In this document: piece by piece, positions 14,461-24,056 of the stretch
Layout of the letters: every line of letters begins with the position of its first letter
Position numbering within the stretch: position 1 is the stretch's first letter
Source of the DNA: a virus
Direction: 5' to 3' (one strand)
DNA length: 49,630 nt
IMG/VR virus record: IMGVR_UViG_3300025102_000053
Span: 1-49,630 of that record
Notes under the pieces: model-generated
What the model was told of the DNA's origin: nothing
The model's input: the letters and a program-made list of their open reading frames with translations, nothing else
The model's database searches: none
Program-made: the position numbers and the translations under genes

Positions 14461-16872
14461 ATGAAAACACAATTTGAAACTATAGGAGGGTACCCTACTA
14501 TCTTTGTTAGTAACGAAGATAAAGCTAAAAATGAATACGGTCTTCAGTATTTTAAAAAAATGTATCACGACTGGAAAAATAACAGTCAAATGAACTACCA
14601 AGACAGAAAAAGAAGATTTGAAAAAATGAGATCTTATGCCGAGGGAACACAAAGTGTTGGTAAGTATAAAGATTTATTAGACGTTCAAGGGGATAGTTCT
14701 TATATGAATATAGATTGGACCCCTGTCTCTATTATACCTAAATTTGTTGATGTTGTTTGTGGGAGTATTATCAACCAAGAGCATAGTGTAAAAGCAAACG
14801 CTATAGACCCTATATCAATAGATGTTAGAAGAAAAGATACTAAAAAAATGGTAGCTGATATGTTATTGGGCCCAATTAGATCTATAATGACTCAAAAAAC
14901 AGGAAGAGCTTATGATAAGCCTGGTTTTGTAGCCAAAGATTATGATGAAATAAAGATATTTATGTCTTTAAATTACAAACAAGCTCAAGAAATAGCTATA
15001 GAGAATGGAATTACTTTTGTTTTACAACAAAATGATTTTGAAGAAATGAGAAGAAAGTTAATAAGAGATATGGTTGTTATTGGAACAGCTTCTATAAAAA
15101 CTTATATAGACCCTTCTTATGGAGTGAAGATAAGATATGTTGATCCATCAAACTTAATAACATCTCACACAAATTATCCTGATTACAAAAATATACAGCA
15201 CGCTGGTGAAGTTTACACTATATCTATAGCTGAATTAAAACAAATGGCTGGTGATCAGTTTACCGAAGAACAATATAAAGATATAGCAGAAAATTATGCA
15301 AAGAAAACAGAAGATACTGATTATATGAATAATGGTAGGTTTTCTGGAATAGGGGATTATAACCATGAGTACGATAAGTTTTCTATAGAAATAATGGATG
15401 CTGAGTTTATATCTACTTATGACATGAAGTATGAGAAGAAACAAAATAGTTATGGCGGATACGCTGTAAACAAAAGGGGTTATAATTATAAGACTCCAAA
15501 AAAATCTAAAAATAAAAGAGAAGTAATACAAAATTCTGTTAAGGTAGTTTATAGTGGTAAGTATATTGTGGGAACAGATTTTATATTTGATTATGGTCTT
15601 GCTAAGAACATGTCTAGAAAAAAATCAAAACTATCTGAGGTTTCTTTATCTTATATGGTTTACACCCCAAACATTCATAAAATGCAGAATGTTTCCTTAG
15701 TTCAAAGAATGATTCCATTTGGCGATCAGATACAATTAGCTCATTTAAAAATGCAACAAGTAATGGCTAAAGCTAGACCAAAGGGGGCTGCTTTTGAGGT
15801 AGGGTCTTTAGAGAATGTTTCCAAAGGTGATGGCGGAACATTTACCCCACTTGAGCTTCAAGAGATATTTGATCAAACAGGTAATATATACTACAGAAGA
15901 ATGGATGATGAAGGGGCGGCTTCAAACGCTGTTCCTATACAAGAGTTAGAAAATGGCATAGGTAGGGATATGATGCAGTTGATTCAAATATATCAACACA
16001 ATCTACAAATGGTTAGGGATGTAACGGGTGTTAATGAGGCTAGAGACGGGACAAAGCCATCTAGTGAAGCTTTGGTTGGTGTTCAAAAAATGCAACTACT
16101 AGCTTCTAACAATGCCACTAGAAGTATTAACGATGGGTTTTTAAAAATATTTAAGAATTTATCTGAGTCTATATGCTTAAAGTTACAAGACATAGTAGAG
16201 TATGATAAAGCTATTGATGGTTATATATCAGCCATAGGTAGTTCTACTATAGAGACTATAAAAGTAAATAAAGATGTGTCCGCTAGAGATTTTGGTATAT
16301 TTATTGAAATAGCTCCTGATGAAGAGGAGAAAGCTAGGTTAGAGCAGAACATTCAGGTATCTATAGCACAGAAAGAGCTTCGTATAGAGGATGCCATAAT
16401 GATTAGAGATATAAAAAATGTTAAACTAGCCAATCAATTACTTATACTTAGAAGAAAGAAATATCAAGAAGAGCAAATTGGCATGCAAAAAGCTGCTTCA
16501 CAGGCAAACGCTCAACAACAGCAACAATCTGTAATGGCCGCTACACAAGCAAAGCAACAAGAGTTACAAATGGAGGCTCAAATAGACATGCAGAAAATGC
16601 AGGCAGAGGCACAGATACAAAGTCAAAAAATGCAGTTAGAGTTTCAGTTAAAGAATCAATTTGAAGAAGCTTCTCATAAAAGAAGAATGAATGAAATTCA
16701 TTTAACAAATCAAGCTAAGGTTGCTGCTGGCAAAATACAAGGTGATTCTAGAAAAGATACTATAGAAAAAAGTGCTCATTTTCAATCAAGAATGATAGAG
16801 CAAAGAAAAGGTAATCAACCTCCTATAGAGAATCCTGATCAAGAGTTTGGTGCTTTGCCAGAAATGGAATAA
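14461..16872 (+). CDS. Portal protein
   Basis: 803 residues, forming the dodecameric gate at the capsid vertex through which DNA enters and leaves. Evidence is position directly after terL without a gap, the length, and the usual portal layout. An N-terminal region with DWTPVSIIPKFVDVVCGSI is followed by a long mixed domain (VRYVDPSNLI, around 220) and a helical stem/crown region with SSEALVGVQKMQLLASNNAT. The C-terminal 140 residues (about 663-760) form a Gln/Met-rich coiled coil of alternating QMEAQ/QMQAEAQ elements, as in the barrel of long podovirus portals. The conserved layout resembles crAss-like portals. Confidence 0.8.
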   Translation: MKTQFETIGGYPTIFVSNEDKAKNEYGLQYFKKMYHDWKNNSQMNYQDRKRRFEKMRSYAEGTQSVGKYKDLLDVQGDSSYMNIDWTPVSIIPKFVDVVCGSIINQEHSVKANAIDPISIDVRRKDTKKMVADMLLGPIRSIMTQKTGRAYDKPGFVAKDYDEIKIFMSLNYKQAQEIAIENGITFVLQQNDFEEMRRKLIRDMVVIGTASIKTYIDPSYGVKIRYVDPSNLITSHTNYPDYKNIQHAGEVYTISIAELKQMAGDQFTEEQYKDIAENYAKKTEDTDYMNNGRFSGIGDYNHEYDKFSIEIMDAEFISTYDMKYEKKQNSYGGYAVNKRGYNYKTPKKSKNKREVIQNSVKVVYSGKYIVGTDFIFDYGLAKNMSRKKSKLSEVSLSYMVYTPNIHKMQNVSLVQRMIPFGDQIQLAHLKMQQVMAKARPKGAAFEVGSLENVSKGDGGTFTPLELQEIFDQTGNIYYRRMDDEGAASNAVPIQELENGIGRDMMQLIQIYQHNLQMVRDVTGVNEARDGTKPSSEALVGVQKMQLLASNNATRSINDGFLKIFKNLSESICLKLQDIVEYDKAIDGYISAIGSSTIETIKVNKDVSARDFGIFIEIAPDEEEKARLEQNIQVSIAQKELRIEDAIMIRDIKNVKLANQLLILRRKKYQEEQIGMQKAASQANAQQQQQSVMAATQAKQQELQMEAQIDMQKMQAEAQIQSQKMQLEFQLKNQFEEASHKRRMNEIHLTNQAKVAAGKIQGDSRKDTIEKSAHFQSRMIEQRKGNQPPIENPDQEFGALPEME

Positions 16873-16889
16873 AAATACATAAGTAAAAT

Positions 16890-16920
16890 TTTGTTTTAAC
16901 AAATAAAATAATTACTTTTG
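16890..16920 (+). promoter_or_regulatory. Full promoter before the scaffold and capsid genes
   Basis: TTTG (16890-16893), a 19-base spacer and TACTTTTG (16913-16920) match the Bacteroidota -33/-7 pattern. The start of the next gene is 32 bases downstream behind an A/T-rich leader. It gives the scaffold/capsid genes a promoter separate from terminase/portal. Confidence 0.65.
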
Positions 16921-16952
16921 CAAAAATATTGTTTAATTAAATTTAATTTATT

Positions 16953-18086
16953 ATGAGTGACGAAATGGGAGAAATCATCGCAGAACAATTTAGCGGTGAG
17001 GTAGTATCTAATGACAATTCACAAGCTGCTGAGGTAGTTGATTTAACAACTCCAGCACCAGAACAACCAGTAGAAGCTACTCAAGAAGCTCCACAACAAG
17101 TACAACAGGAGGAGCCTGTGCAAACAGAAAATCCTGTAAAAGAAAATAATGATCGTTCTTTAAATACTGAATCTAGCAATCAACCTGCACAAGAGGATCA
17201 AGAACCTACGGAATCTGAAGTAAATGAAGGCTTTGTGAATTACATGAACGAGAAGTTCGGCACAGAGTTTTCATCTGTTGATGATGCCAAAAACGCTCTC
17301 TCTCCAAGAGAACTTAATTTTGCTAACGAACAGATAGCACAAATGAACAAGTTTGTAAGTGAGACTGGGAGATCGGTTATTGAATATCTTCAAACTCAAG
17401 CGATTGACTACAATAAAATATCTAATGAGGATGTAATGAAGGTTTATATGAAACAAAATAACCCTGACCTTACAACTGAGGAAGTTAATTTATTAATTAC
17501 CTCTAAATACAAATTAGGAGATAAAAGTGGTAATGAAGCTGAGAAGAAGCTTGGGCAGATTGAGCTTAAAAGAGATGTTGCTAACGCCAGAAAAGATCTT
17601 ACAAATATGCAAGAGCAATACAGAATGCCAGTAAAAAATGAAGGCATGAGTAATGAAGAAGCAAATGAAATAAGGGAAAATTGGATTAACAGCATGAAGA
17701 CCGAAGTTGATGATGTAGAATCTCTATCTTTTGATATAAATGATAATGGAGAGGTTTTTGATTTTCAATTAAACGATGACCATAAAAAGTCATTAGTTGA
17801 ATCAAACTCTAATCTTAATAATTTTTTCGATAGATATGTAGAGGAATCAGGCGACTGGAACTTTGACAAATTAAACATTGATATGTTTGTCTTGGACAAT
17901 TTTCAAGATATTATAAGAAGTGTTGCGAGTCAATATAGATCCAAAGGCACCGAGCAGGTGGTAAGGGATATAAAAAATCCATCGTTTAACAACGAGCCTA
18001 AAAGTAATATATCAAAAGACAAGTCTATTATTGAGCAGTTAGATGATCAGATACATGGAGGAACGGGATCATTATGGAATAGATAA
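16953..18086 (+). CDS. Scaffolding protein (probable)
   Basis: A 377-residue acidic protein lying between portal and major capsid genes, the usual place for a scaffold. The first 90 residues are disordered and rich in Glu, Gln, Pro and Asn (PAPEQPVEATQEAPQQVQQE). The middle is helical with coiled-coil-like stretches (about 150-230, EVNLLITSKYKLGD), and the C-terminus ends with charged helices. Such proteins guide capsid assembly and leave or are cut from the finished head. No protease is visible nearby, so loss may be by exit rather than cleavage. Assigned by position and composition; no motif is diagnostic. Confidence 0.6.
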   Translation: MSDEMGEIIAEQFSGEVVSNDNSQAAEVVDLTTPAPEQPVEATQEAPQQVQQEEPVQTENPVKENNDRSLNTESSNQPAQEDQEPTESEVNEGFVNYMNEKFGTEFSSVDDAKNALSPRELNFANEQIAQMNKFVSETGRSVIEYLQTQAIDYNKISNEDVMKVYMKQNNPDLTTEEVNLLITSKYKLGDKSGNEAEKKLGQIELKRDVANARKDLTNMQEQYRMPVKNEGMSNEEANEIRENWINSMKTEVDDVESLSFDINDNGEVFDFQLNDDHKKSLVESNSNLNNFFDRYVEESGDWNFDKLNIDMFVLDNFQDIIRSVASQYRSKGTEQVVRDIKNPSFNNEPKSNISKDKSIIEQLDDQIHGGTGSLWNR

Positions 18087-18116
18087 CAACAAATATTAAT
18101 TTAAAATTTATAAAAA

Positions 18117-19568
18117 ATGGCAACAGTAAATATACCTAGTGGTATGCTGATAAAGCCTTCAGCGGTTCAAGTTGCAACTAACGAGAACTATGTAAGTGCT
18201 TTAACGGCTACTTCGGGTCAATTTAGACAAAGAGATGTCTCTGAAAAACTTGTTAAGCGTTATGGTGAACAAGGTATTACAGGACTTCTTGAATTAATGG
18301 GGTCGAAAGCTCCATGTTCAAACACTTCATTTGAACACTATGAGGAAACTTATAGACATCACAGTATAACTGCACAATTTTCATCTGCTTCAGCAAACAA
18401 TGCTACTGAGGTAACTCTTACGCTTCAATCAAGCTCTTATAATGAAAACTTTATAGGGGGTGACGATTATTCAGCAGTAAGACCAGGTGATATCTTAAGA
18501 GATAAAGATGGTGACATGTGGTACGTGATTAGTTCACAAATGCCTAGTGCATCTACAAGAACTGTTAAAGTTCACTCTATAGATGGTGCTAACCAGGCAA
18601 AAACAGGTACAGGTGATGATTATGAGTTCGCAATCATTGGTAACGCTCACCCTGAAGGTGGGATACAGCCAGATGGTTTATCTCCATTAGTACATGAATA
18701 CTCTAACAAGTGTATGATCTTAAAAGAATCTTTTGAGGTAACAGGTTCTGAGGCTACAAACATTGTATATGTAAAAGTTGACAATGAAAAAATGGGCTCA
18801 GGGTATGTATGGTACTTAAAAGGTGAATCAGATACTTATAAGAGATTTATGGATTATTCTGAGATCATGATGATGCTAGGTGAGGATATCACTAACGCTA
18901 CTTTAGAAGGTGTTAATACAACTTTTGAAAGTGGTACGGCACAAAGTAACTCAGGTCTTAGAGGAACTCAAGGTTTACTTCCTTGGATAGAAACAGATGG
19001 ACAGTCTATGGACTTAGGATCTGCTTCTATTACAATGGCAGACTTTGACGCTATAATCAAATCATTAGATAAATATAGAGGTGCTAAAGAATACGCTATG
19101 TATTCAGGTATCAATCTATCTTTAGATATTGATGATTTATTAGCATCTCAAGGAGCTTATGCTGCTGGCGGTGCTAACTATGGTGCTTTCCAAAATAGTA
19201 AAGATATGGCGTTAAACTTAGGTTTCAACTCATTCACTAGAGGAGGTTACACATTCCATAAGAAAACTTATGATTTATTTAACCACCCTAGATTATTAGG
19301 AGCTACTGGATTCAACTACAACGGATACGGTGTTTGTATTCCTATGGATATGCAAAAAGACGCTAAGTCTGGTGATAGCATTCCATCGTTAAGAATACGA
19401 TATAAAGCTGCTAATGGTTATTCTAGAGATATGGAGCACTGGTTAACTGGTTCTGCTGTTCTAGCAAACAAAACTAACACTAAAGATGTGCTACAATCGC
19501 ACTACAGATGTGAAAGAGGTTTTGAAGGCTTTGCGGCTAACAGATACATGTTAATCAAGAAATCTTAA
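18117..19568 (+). CDS. Major capsid protein (HK97 fold)
   Basis: 483 residues. The N-terminal arm contains LVKRYGEQGITGLLELMGSK (about 42-61), typical of long HK97-fold capsid proteins of crAss-like type. A beta-rich core follows with DDYSAVRPGD, an E-loop-like segment and GYVWYLKGESDTYKRFMDYS. The last part has GLRGTQGLLPWIETDG, YRGAKEYAMYSGINLSLDID and RYKAANGYSRDMEHWLTGSA. It is the right length and sits right after the scaffold, followed by small repeated head-accessory genes. It builds the icosahedral shell. The 31-base A/T leader lacks a Shine-Dalgarno sequence. Confidence 0.75.
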   Translation: MATVNIPSGMLIKPSAVQVATNENYVSALTATSGQFRQRDVSEKLVKRYGEQGITGLLELMGSKAPCSNTSFEHYEETYRHHSITAQFSSASANNATEVTLTLQSSSYNENFIGGDDYSAVRPGDILRDKDGDMWYVISSQMPSASTRTVKVHSIDGANQAKTGTGDDYEFAIIGNAHPEGGIQPDGLSPLVHEYSNKCMILKESFEVTGSEATNIVYVKVDNEKMGSGYVWYLKGESDTYKRFMDYSEIMMMLGEDITNATLEGVNTTFESGTAQSNSGLRGTQGLLPWIETDGQSMDLGSASITMADFDAIIKSLDKYRGAKEYAMYSGINLSLDIDDLLASQGAYAAGGANYGAFQNSKDMALNLGFNSFTRGGYTFHKKTYDLFNHPRLLGATGFNYNGYGVCIPMDMQKDAKSGDSIPSLRIRYKAANGYSRDMEHWLTGSAVLANKTNTKDVLQSHYRCERGFEGFAANRYMLIKKS

Positions 19569-19595
19569 TTATTAACCTTAAAAGTTTTATAACAA

Positions 19596-19994
19596 ATGGA
19601 AAAAAACGAAGAAAAGTTTTTATACTTTCAAGAAGCTAAAGCGGGGGCTAATGTAGACGCTGATGAGGTGGCTATGTACCCATTATCATCCTTTTTAGGA
19701 TTTGATACACAAGCTGGCGACACAAATGGAACAACTTTAACTATGCGATTCAAGCCGATGAGAAGATCTGCTCTTGTTACTGACGAGGGTGCTGTTGGTG
19801 AAGAAACAGATGCTATGGTTTTAACTGTTGTTGCAAATAGTCAAAAGTCTGTTATGGCTAGTATTCTTGATAAGATGAACGAACCTTTTTCCAGGGATAA
19901 TGGCTTTATTGTGGTTGCTAATGTAGTTGACTCTGAGTTTTTAAATTCAAACATAACAAGTGTTGTTGTAACCGTAAGGGCTGCTACAGCGTAA
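19596..19994 (+). CDS. Head-accessory (decoration-like) protein, paralogue A
   Basis: 132 residues, beta-rich: FLYFQEAKAGANVDADEVAM followed by YPLSSFLGFD, LTMRFKPM and a C-terminal MNEPFSRDNGFIVVANVVDS. It shares the order LYF ... YP(L/M)S.(L/F).G ... helix ... NEP ... NGF..V with the next gene, so the two are duplicated copies. Small paired proteins following the capsid gene are often head stabilisers or cement proteins, which is the likely role. The N-terminus is acidic and hydrophilic. No enzyme signature. Confidence 0.55.
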   Translation: MEKNEEKFLYFQEAKAGANVDADEVAMYPLSSFLGFDTQAGDTNGTTLTMRFKPMRRSALVTDEGAVGEETDAMVLTVVANSQKSVMASILDKMNEPFSRDNGFIVVANVVDSEFLNSNITSVVVTVRAATA

Positions 19995-20021
19995 TATTAA
20001 CTTATAAAAAATTATATAGAT

Positions 20022-20402
20022 ATGAAAATGTTATATTTTATGAATGCCTCAGATGGGAACTTCAATTCAAGCACATCTACTGCACCAGATGCAGTATGCT
20101 ATCCAATGTCTAAATTAAAAGGCATGGTATCTAAAGATGCTGATGAACTTTATATGTACTTTGATTCTGCTCAAGCAGCGGGTACAGATGAAGCTAACAA
20201 CACTTCAGGTACTGATTTGATAACAATAGAATTTCTTACTAACGATGCTCACAAGGCAGCGTTTAGAGATATTGTAGAAGTTATCAACGAGCCTAATATG
20301 AAGAACAATGGATTTGCTGTTATTATGGATGCTGCCAACTCTGTCAAGCCTAGCAACGACATTGTAGCTGCTTTCACAATACTGACTGATAACCCTGCGT
20401 AA
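20022..20402 (+). CDS. Head-accessory (decoration-like) protein, paralogue B
   Basis: 126 residues, the second copy of the previous type: MLYFMNASDGNFNSS, then CYPMSKLKGM, LYMYFDSAQ, and INEPNMKNNGFAVIMDAANS. Divergence from copy A is large, suggesting different roles (for example hexamer centre against pentamer, or occupying different lattice sites), which is speculative. It is followed by a GC-rich hairpin, possibly ending most transcripts from the capsid group. Confidence 0.55.
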   Translation: MKMLYFMNASDGNFNSSTSTAPDAVCYPMSKLKGMVSKDADELYMYFDSAQAAGTDEANNTSGTDLITIEFLTNDAHKAAFRDIVEVINEPNMKNNGFAVIMDAANSVKPSNDIVAAFTILTDNPA

Positions 20403-20452
20403 ATAGGTAGCTGTCTTGAAATGATATATAGGCAGTCTAAAGAACACATTAA

Positions 20453-20475
20453 GGAGGGGGAGCTTATCCTCCTCC
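20453..20475 (+). terminator. GC-rich hairpin after the capsid group
   Basis: GGAGGGGG (20453-20460), loop AGCTTAT, CCTCCTCC (20468-20475) form an 8-pair stem including one G-T pair. T-rich sequence follows, but without a pure T run, so a terminator or mRNA-stabilising hairpin are both possible. Confidence 0.45.
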
Positions 20476-20514
20476 AAGATGTTTTAATTTTAATTTAATT
20501 TAATTTTTAATACA

Positions 20515-21438
20515 ATGAAAAAAGCAAAAAAAGTAATAGAGGTAAAAGAAAATATTAACATACCTCCATACCAAGAAAAAAGTGTTGAGGACACTATTGT
20601 GGCAGAAAAGCCAGTTAAAAAAACAAATACTCACGGAATAAAAAACCTAAATAAAGGTTTTATAAAAAATCCTAAAGAAGCTACCACGTATAGATTAATA
20701 AAAGAAAGAAGAGATCGTAAAGGTCATATTAAATTTCCTATTGTTTATATGTTAAAAGCTGAGGATATTATATTTGATGAAGAAAAAGGTGTTAATAGAA
20801 AAATAAGATACATACCTGGGGAGTCATCTATATTTGAAGATGAGCAAAAAGAAGATGCAAAAGTAAAATCTCCTATTACATTTAGTAATGGATTCTTAAG
20901 AGTGGATTACACAAACCCTACTTTAAAAAAGTTTTTAGATATGTGTAACTCTAATTCTAGTAACCCTAATAGGGTAGCTACATCACCTGCATCATTTAAA
21001 CTTATGGATTACGCTAAACAAGCTCAGGAGAGGTTGCAAAAAAGTGTTAAATCTATGGATGCCTTAAAGTTAGTTTTTGAACTTCCTTTAGATAAGCTTT
21101 TAGGATATGCTCAAGTATTAGGAGTAAGGGTTGATAAATCTACAGATGAGATTAGATATGATATGAAAGTTTTAGCTGAGAAAGATCCTGAAAAGTTTAT
21201 AACAGGACTTGATGATCCTAAGATGGAAATCAAACAATCATTACTTAGAGCTAAAGATTTTGGAATTATAGATTGGAACGCTCAACAAGTTATGTGGGTC
21301 CAGGGAGATACAAGGCCTGTAATAACAAAAGTACCATTGGGAGTTAAGCCAGTGGACTTTCTAGCTGATAAATGTATGACTGATTCTGGTAGTTCTATTA
21401 TGGATCAGATAAAAATACACTTATCTAAATACAATTAA
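20515..21438 (+). CDS. Hypothetical structural-region protein, 307 aa
   Basis: 307 residues. A basic disordered N-terminus (about 1-60) is followed by a compact region with FRV-like strands: ITFSNGFLRVDYTNPTLKKF (about 120-139), LDMCNSNSSNPN, and a helical C-terminal half with MDALKLVFELPLDKLLGYAQ. No recognised domain. The position between capsid and neck genes suggests a head-to-neck assembly role. It is preceded by a long A/T leader (TTTTAATTTTAATTTAATTT), as are several strongly expressed genes. A terminator follows it directly. Confidence 0.5.
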   Translation: MKKAKKVIEVKENINIPPYQEKSVEDTIVAEKPVKKTNTHGIKNLNKGFIKNPKEATTYRLIKERRDRKGHIKFPIVYMLKAEDIIFDEEKGVNRKIRYIPGESSIFEDEQKEDAKVKSPITFSNGFLRVDYTNPTLKKFLDMCNSNSSNPNRVATSPASFKLMDYAKQAQERLQKSVKSMDALKLVFELPLDKLLGYAQVLGVRVDKSTDEIRYDMKVLAEKDPEKFITGLDDPKMEIKQSLLRAKDFGIIDWNAQQVMWVQGDTRPVITKVPLGVKPVDFLADKCMTDSGSSIMDQIKIHLSKYN

Positions 21439-21458
21439 CATTACTTTACATTAACAAT

Positions 21459-21494
21459 AAGGGGGGTACAAGTTTGTTGCCTCCCTTTTTTTTT
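21459..21494 (+). terminator. Rho-independent terminator, overlapping the next promoter
   Basis: AAGGGGGGTA (21459-21468) pairs with TGCCTCCCTT (21478-21487) through ten pairs, two of them G-T. Nine T's follow the stem at 21486-21494. The loop contains the TTTG box of the next promoter, so termination of the capsid transcript and start of the neck transcript share DNA. Confidence 0.65.
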
Positions 21495-21504
21495 GCTATA
21501 TTTG
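21473..21504 (+). promoter_or_regulatory. Promoter of the neck/tail gene row, inside the terminator
   Basis: TTTG (21473-21476), 20 bases, then TATATTTG (21497-21504), a full match to TAnnTTTG. The ATG follows 16 bases later at 21521. Confidence 0.65.
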
Positions 21505-21520
21505 TTGAAAATGTTTAGAT

Positions 21521-22444
21521 ATGACGATTGATGAGTTATATAAGTTTATACAATTTATAGCAAATAAAGAACAAAGAGGGTTTATAAAACCTTCTGAGTT
21601 TAATATGTTAGCTGAAAGAGCTCAAATTGATTTAATACACGATAGGTTTGCTAGGTATAAGGCTAAGGATAGACCATCACTAGCTTTAGAGCAAAATAAT
21701 TCTGTTATAGATGATATACACACTCTTGTGACACAAAAAAGGTTAAGTTATAATAATATACCTATACCCCAAGATGATGTTGACAACTGGAATACTGCTT
21801 ATCCAGGGGAGCCTTTTCCTTATCAATACCTTATAGATCAATTTAATGAAGAAAAGTATGGTGTTGGATCTTGGCAGACTCCAGATGATTATTTACATTT
21901 TATACAATTAAAAAGATCTACAAGTAATCCTGATGACCTAACGTTTAACCAATTTAATACTTTATTTGCAGATCTTCCTTACGACAATATTGAACTATTA
22001 ACACACGATCAGTATCTTATGAGAAAGGAAAGTGTTTTAAATCCTATTGACGCTATGAATCTAACTGGAATGGGCGGTAAGGCTGTGGCTGTTGTTGTAG
22101 AGGGTGGTTTTAGGATTTATAAAAGCGATTCTTACATTACCGCAAAGCAGACTTGGACATCAGTAACCTCTCCTTCATATTCAACTTTCCCTGGAACTGT
22201 TTCTAGAAGCGATTATTTTTTAGAATATATACGAAAACCAAAAAAACCTCATTGGGGATATACTATGGTTAACAATATGTATGTATTTAATCCATCTAGC
22301 CCTAATACAGTTGAATTAGAATTATCTGAAAAAACACATAGTGAAGTAGCTCAAAGAATGCTTTCTTATATAGGTATATCTCTTAGGGATCAAGAACCTT
22401 TAGGATATGCAGAGGCAAAAGTACAAGATCAAAAAAAATCCTAA
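21521..22444 (+). CDS. Neck/ring (connector) protein 1, crAss-like type
   Basis: 307 residues with features I associate with the ring proteins of crAss-like and marine podoviruses. An N-terminal helix-rich part has FIANKEQRGFIKPSEFNMLA (about 13-32) and ERAQIDLIHDRF. The end has a beta domain reading DYFLEYIRKPKKPHWGYTMV, VELELSEKTHSEVAQRMLSY and IGISLRDQEP. These proteins stack below the portal and link it to the tail. It is followed four bases later by a related neck protein gene. Role is by analogy; no search was possible. Confidence 0.55.
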   Translation: MTIDELYKFIQFIANKEQRGFIKPSEFNMLAERAQIDLIHDRFARYKAKDRPSLALEQNNSVIDDIHTLVTQKRLSYNNIPIPQDDVDNWNTAYPGEPFPYQYLIDQFNEEKYGVGSWQTPDDYLHFIQLKRSTSNPDDLTFNQFNTLFADLPYDNIELLTHDQYLMRKESVLNPIDAMNLTGMGGKAVAVVVEGGFRIYKSDSYITAKQTWTSVTSPSYSTFPGTVSRSDYFLEYIRKPKKPHWGYTMVNNMYVFNPSSPNTVELELSEKTHSEVAQRMLSYIGISLRDQEPLGYAEAKVQDQKKS

Positions 22445-22447
22445 AAA

Positions 22448-24049
22448 ATGGCAACAAGAAGAGGTATAGCGGAACAAATATTAAGAATAATTAGCGGGGG
22501 GCAACCTACCACTGAAATAGATATTAGTATAAGAGAAATAATGTTTTTAGTTGACCAGGAAAGGGACGCCATGATTAAAGCTGAAATATTAGACTCTATG
22601 TACACTAAAGGGGTTGCTAACTCAAAAGCGGAATTAGAGATTTTAGGCCAATACCTTATAGAGAAATCTATAAACTTAATTGGGGGAATAAAAGGGGGTT
22701 CAGGAGTTGGTTTGTATGGACTTCTACCTGGCTTAATGTCTTTACCAAAAGATATGGCCGTGCAACATGTTCGTGCATCTGGTGCAGCTTTTTCTCAACA
22801 TGATCACGATGATGACAATCTAGGTGAAGTTAATATACCCACAAATAGACAAAGAAGGGTGGTAGAGGTTTCTGTAGACGAAGGTCTTGTCTCAAACTCA
22901 ACTGGAGAACTTCTTTTTTTTGGGTTCACAAACGGCCCTTTAAAAATGGATGATAATTATATAATATCATTTACACTTAACACAGGAGATGATTATACTG
23001 AACCTAAAGAACATAATATAAGTTTTAATATTAATACAAAAAAATATAAAAACACTATATATAGTTGGCAAGGATTAGCTCAAGCGATTAAAGCTAGTAA
23101 TGATTTTAAGAAGTTTTTAAAAGATTTTAAATTAAAACATGTATCAGGTGGTAGTGACACAACGCAATCTGATATAATAATAAGTGGTTTATATAACTTT
23201 TCTATTTCAAACCTTCAAATAAATTCAGCAGATTCTGGCGGGGACCACGGTTTTGTTTATACTTTTACTGACACAAATGGGTTTACTCAAGATCAAATAT
23301 CTGACACTTCTTTAGAGATTATAATAAATAATACTCCATACACAGTAGATTTTTCTAACGAAGATTGGGGTGACGCTATATCAGCGGATGGGATAAGCTT
23401 TATAAATGCTCTTACAGCTGCTCAGTATGTAGCAAAGGCGTTTGTTTTAAAAAATGCTGACAAAATAGCTAAAGAACAAAATATTGCTGTTACAGCAAAA
23501 GCACCATTAAGTACAAATTATTTTGGACAAGATGGGGAGGGTGGACCAAATAATTTAATATGGTTTGTAGAAATGACTCAAAGAGGTGGTTTTAATATAA
23601 ACGTTAGTTCACCTGGAATAATCACCCCAACCATATTAGGGAACACTCAGGCTTATATAGCAGGGTATGATGAGGCAACAGGAAACCCTAACCAATGGGG
23701 GGCCTATAACCAACAAGGGTATTATCCAGCTAGGTTTAAGAAAAACAAAACTTTTACAAGAATGCCTAGTAATGGTCAATATAATACTTTATATAACAAA
23801 GCCGTTACAATGAGTGGTAGGGATTATTATTATATACAGGGTAATAAAATATATTTATATGAAAAATATAATACAGATGATTTCGATCAAATAGTAGTTA
23901 CTTTTCTATCAAACTCATCATATCTTAATGATAACGACCCTTATCCAGTACCTTCTGATCATGTTAATATTATTATTAAAAACGTTATTCAGATACTTGG
24001 TGTTATGAGGCAAGCTAAAAAAGATATGACTAATGATAACCTTAAATAA
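22448..24049 (+). CDS. Neck/ring protein 2 with large inserted beta region
   Basis: 533 residues. The N-terminal part (ATRRGIAEQILRIISGGQPT; FLVDQERDAMIKAE) and C-terminal part (MSGRDYYYIQGNKIYLYEKY, QIVVTFLSNSSYL, VNIIIKNVIQILGVMRQAKK) look like one connector domain. It is interrupted by an inserted stretch of roughly residues 130-430 rich in Ser, Thr, Asn and Asp. The insert has strands such as FFGFTNGPLKMDDNYIISFT and may project from the neck. Context (between ring protein 1 and the adaptor-like gene) supports the neck call. Confidence 0.5.
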   Translation: MATRRGIAEQILRIISGGQPTTEIDISIREIMFLVDQERDAMIKAEILDSMYTKGVANSKAELEILGQYLIEKSINLIGGIKGGSGVGLYGLLPGLMSLPKDMAVQHVRASGAAFSQHDHDDDNLGEVNIPTNRQRRVVEVSVDEGLVSNSTGELLFFGFTNGPLKMDDNYIISFTLNTGDDYTEPKEHNISFNINTKKYKNTIYSWQGLAQAIKASNDFKKFLKDFKLKHVSGGSDTTQSDIIISGLYNFSISNLQINSADSGGDHGFVYTFTDTNGFTQDQISDTSLEIIINNTPYTVDFSNEDWGDAISADGISFINALTAAQYVAKAFVLKNADKIAKEQNIAVTAKAPLSTNYFGQDGEGGPNNLIWFVEMTQRGGFNINVSSPGIITPTILGNTQAYIAGYDEATGNPNQWGAYNQQGYYPARFKKNKTFTRMPSNGQYNTLYNKAVTMSGRDYYYIQGNKIYLYEKYNTDDFDQIVVTFLSNSSYLNDNDPYPVPSDHVNIIIKNVIQILGVMRQAKKDMTNDNLK

Positions 24050-24056
24050 ATAAAAG

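Noticed and set aside
12433-16872. Recoding of TAG or TGA stop codons
   Set aside because: TAG ends the terminase immediately before the portal ATG and TGA ends the regulator gene; genes are complete with the standard code.
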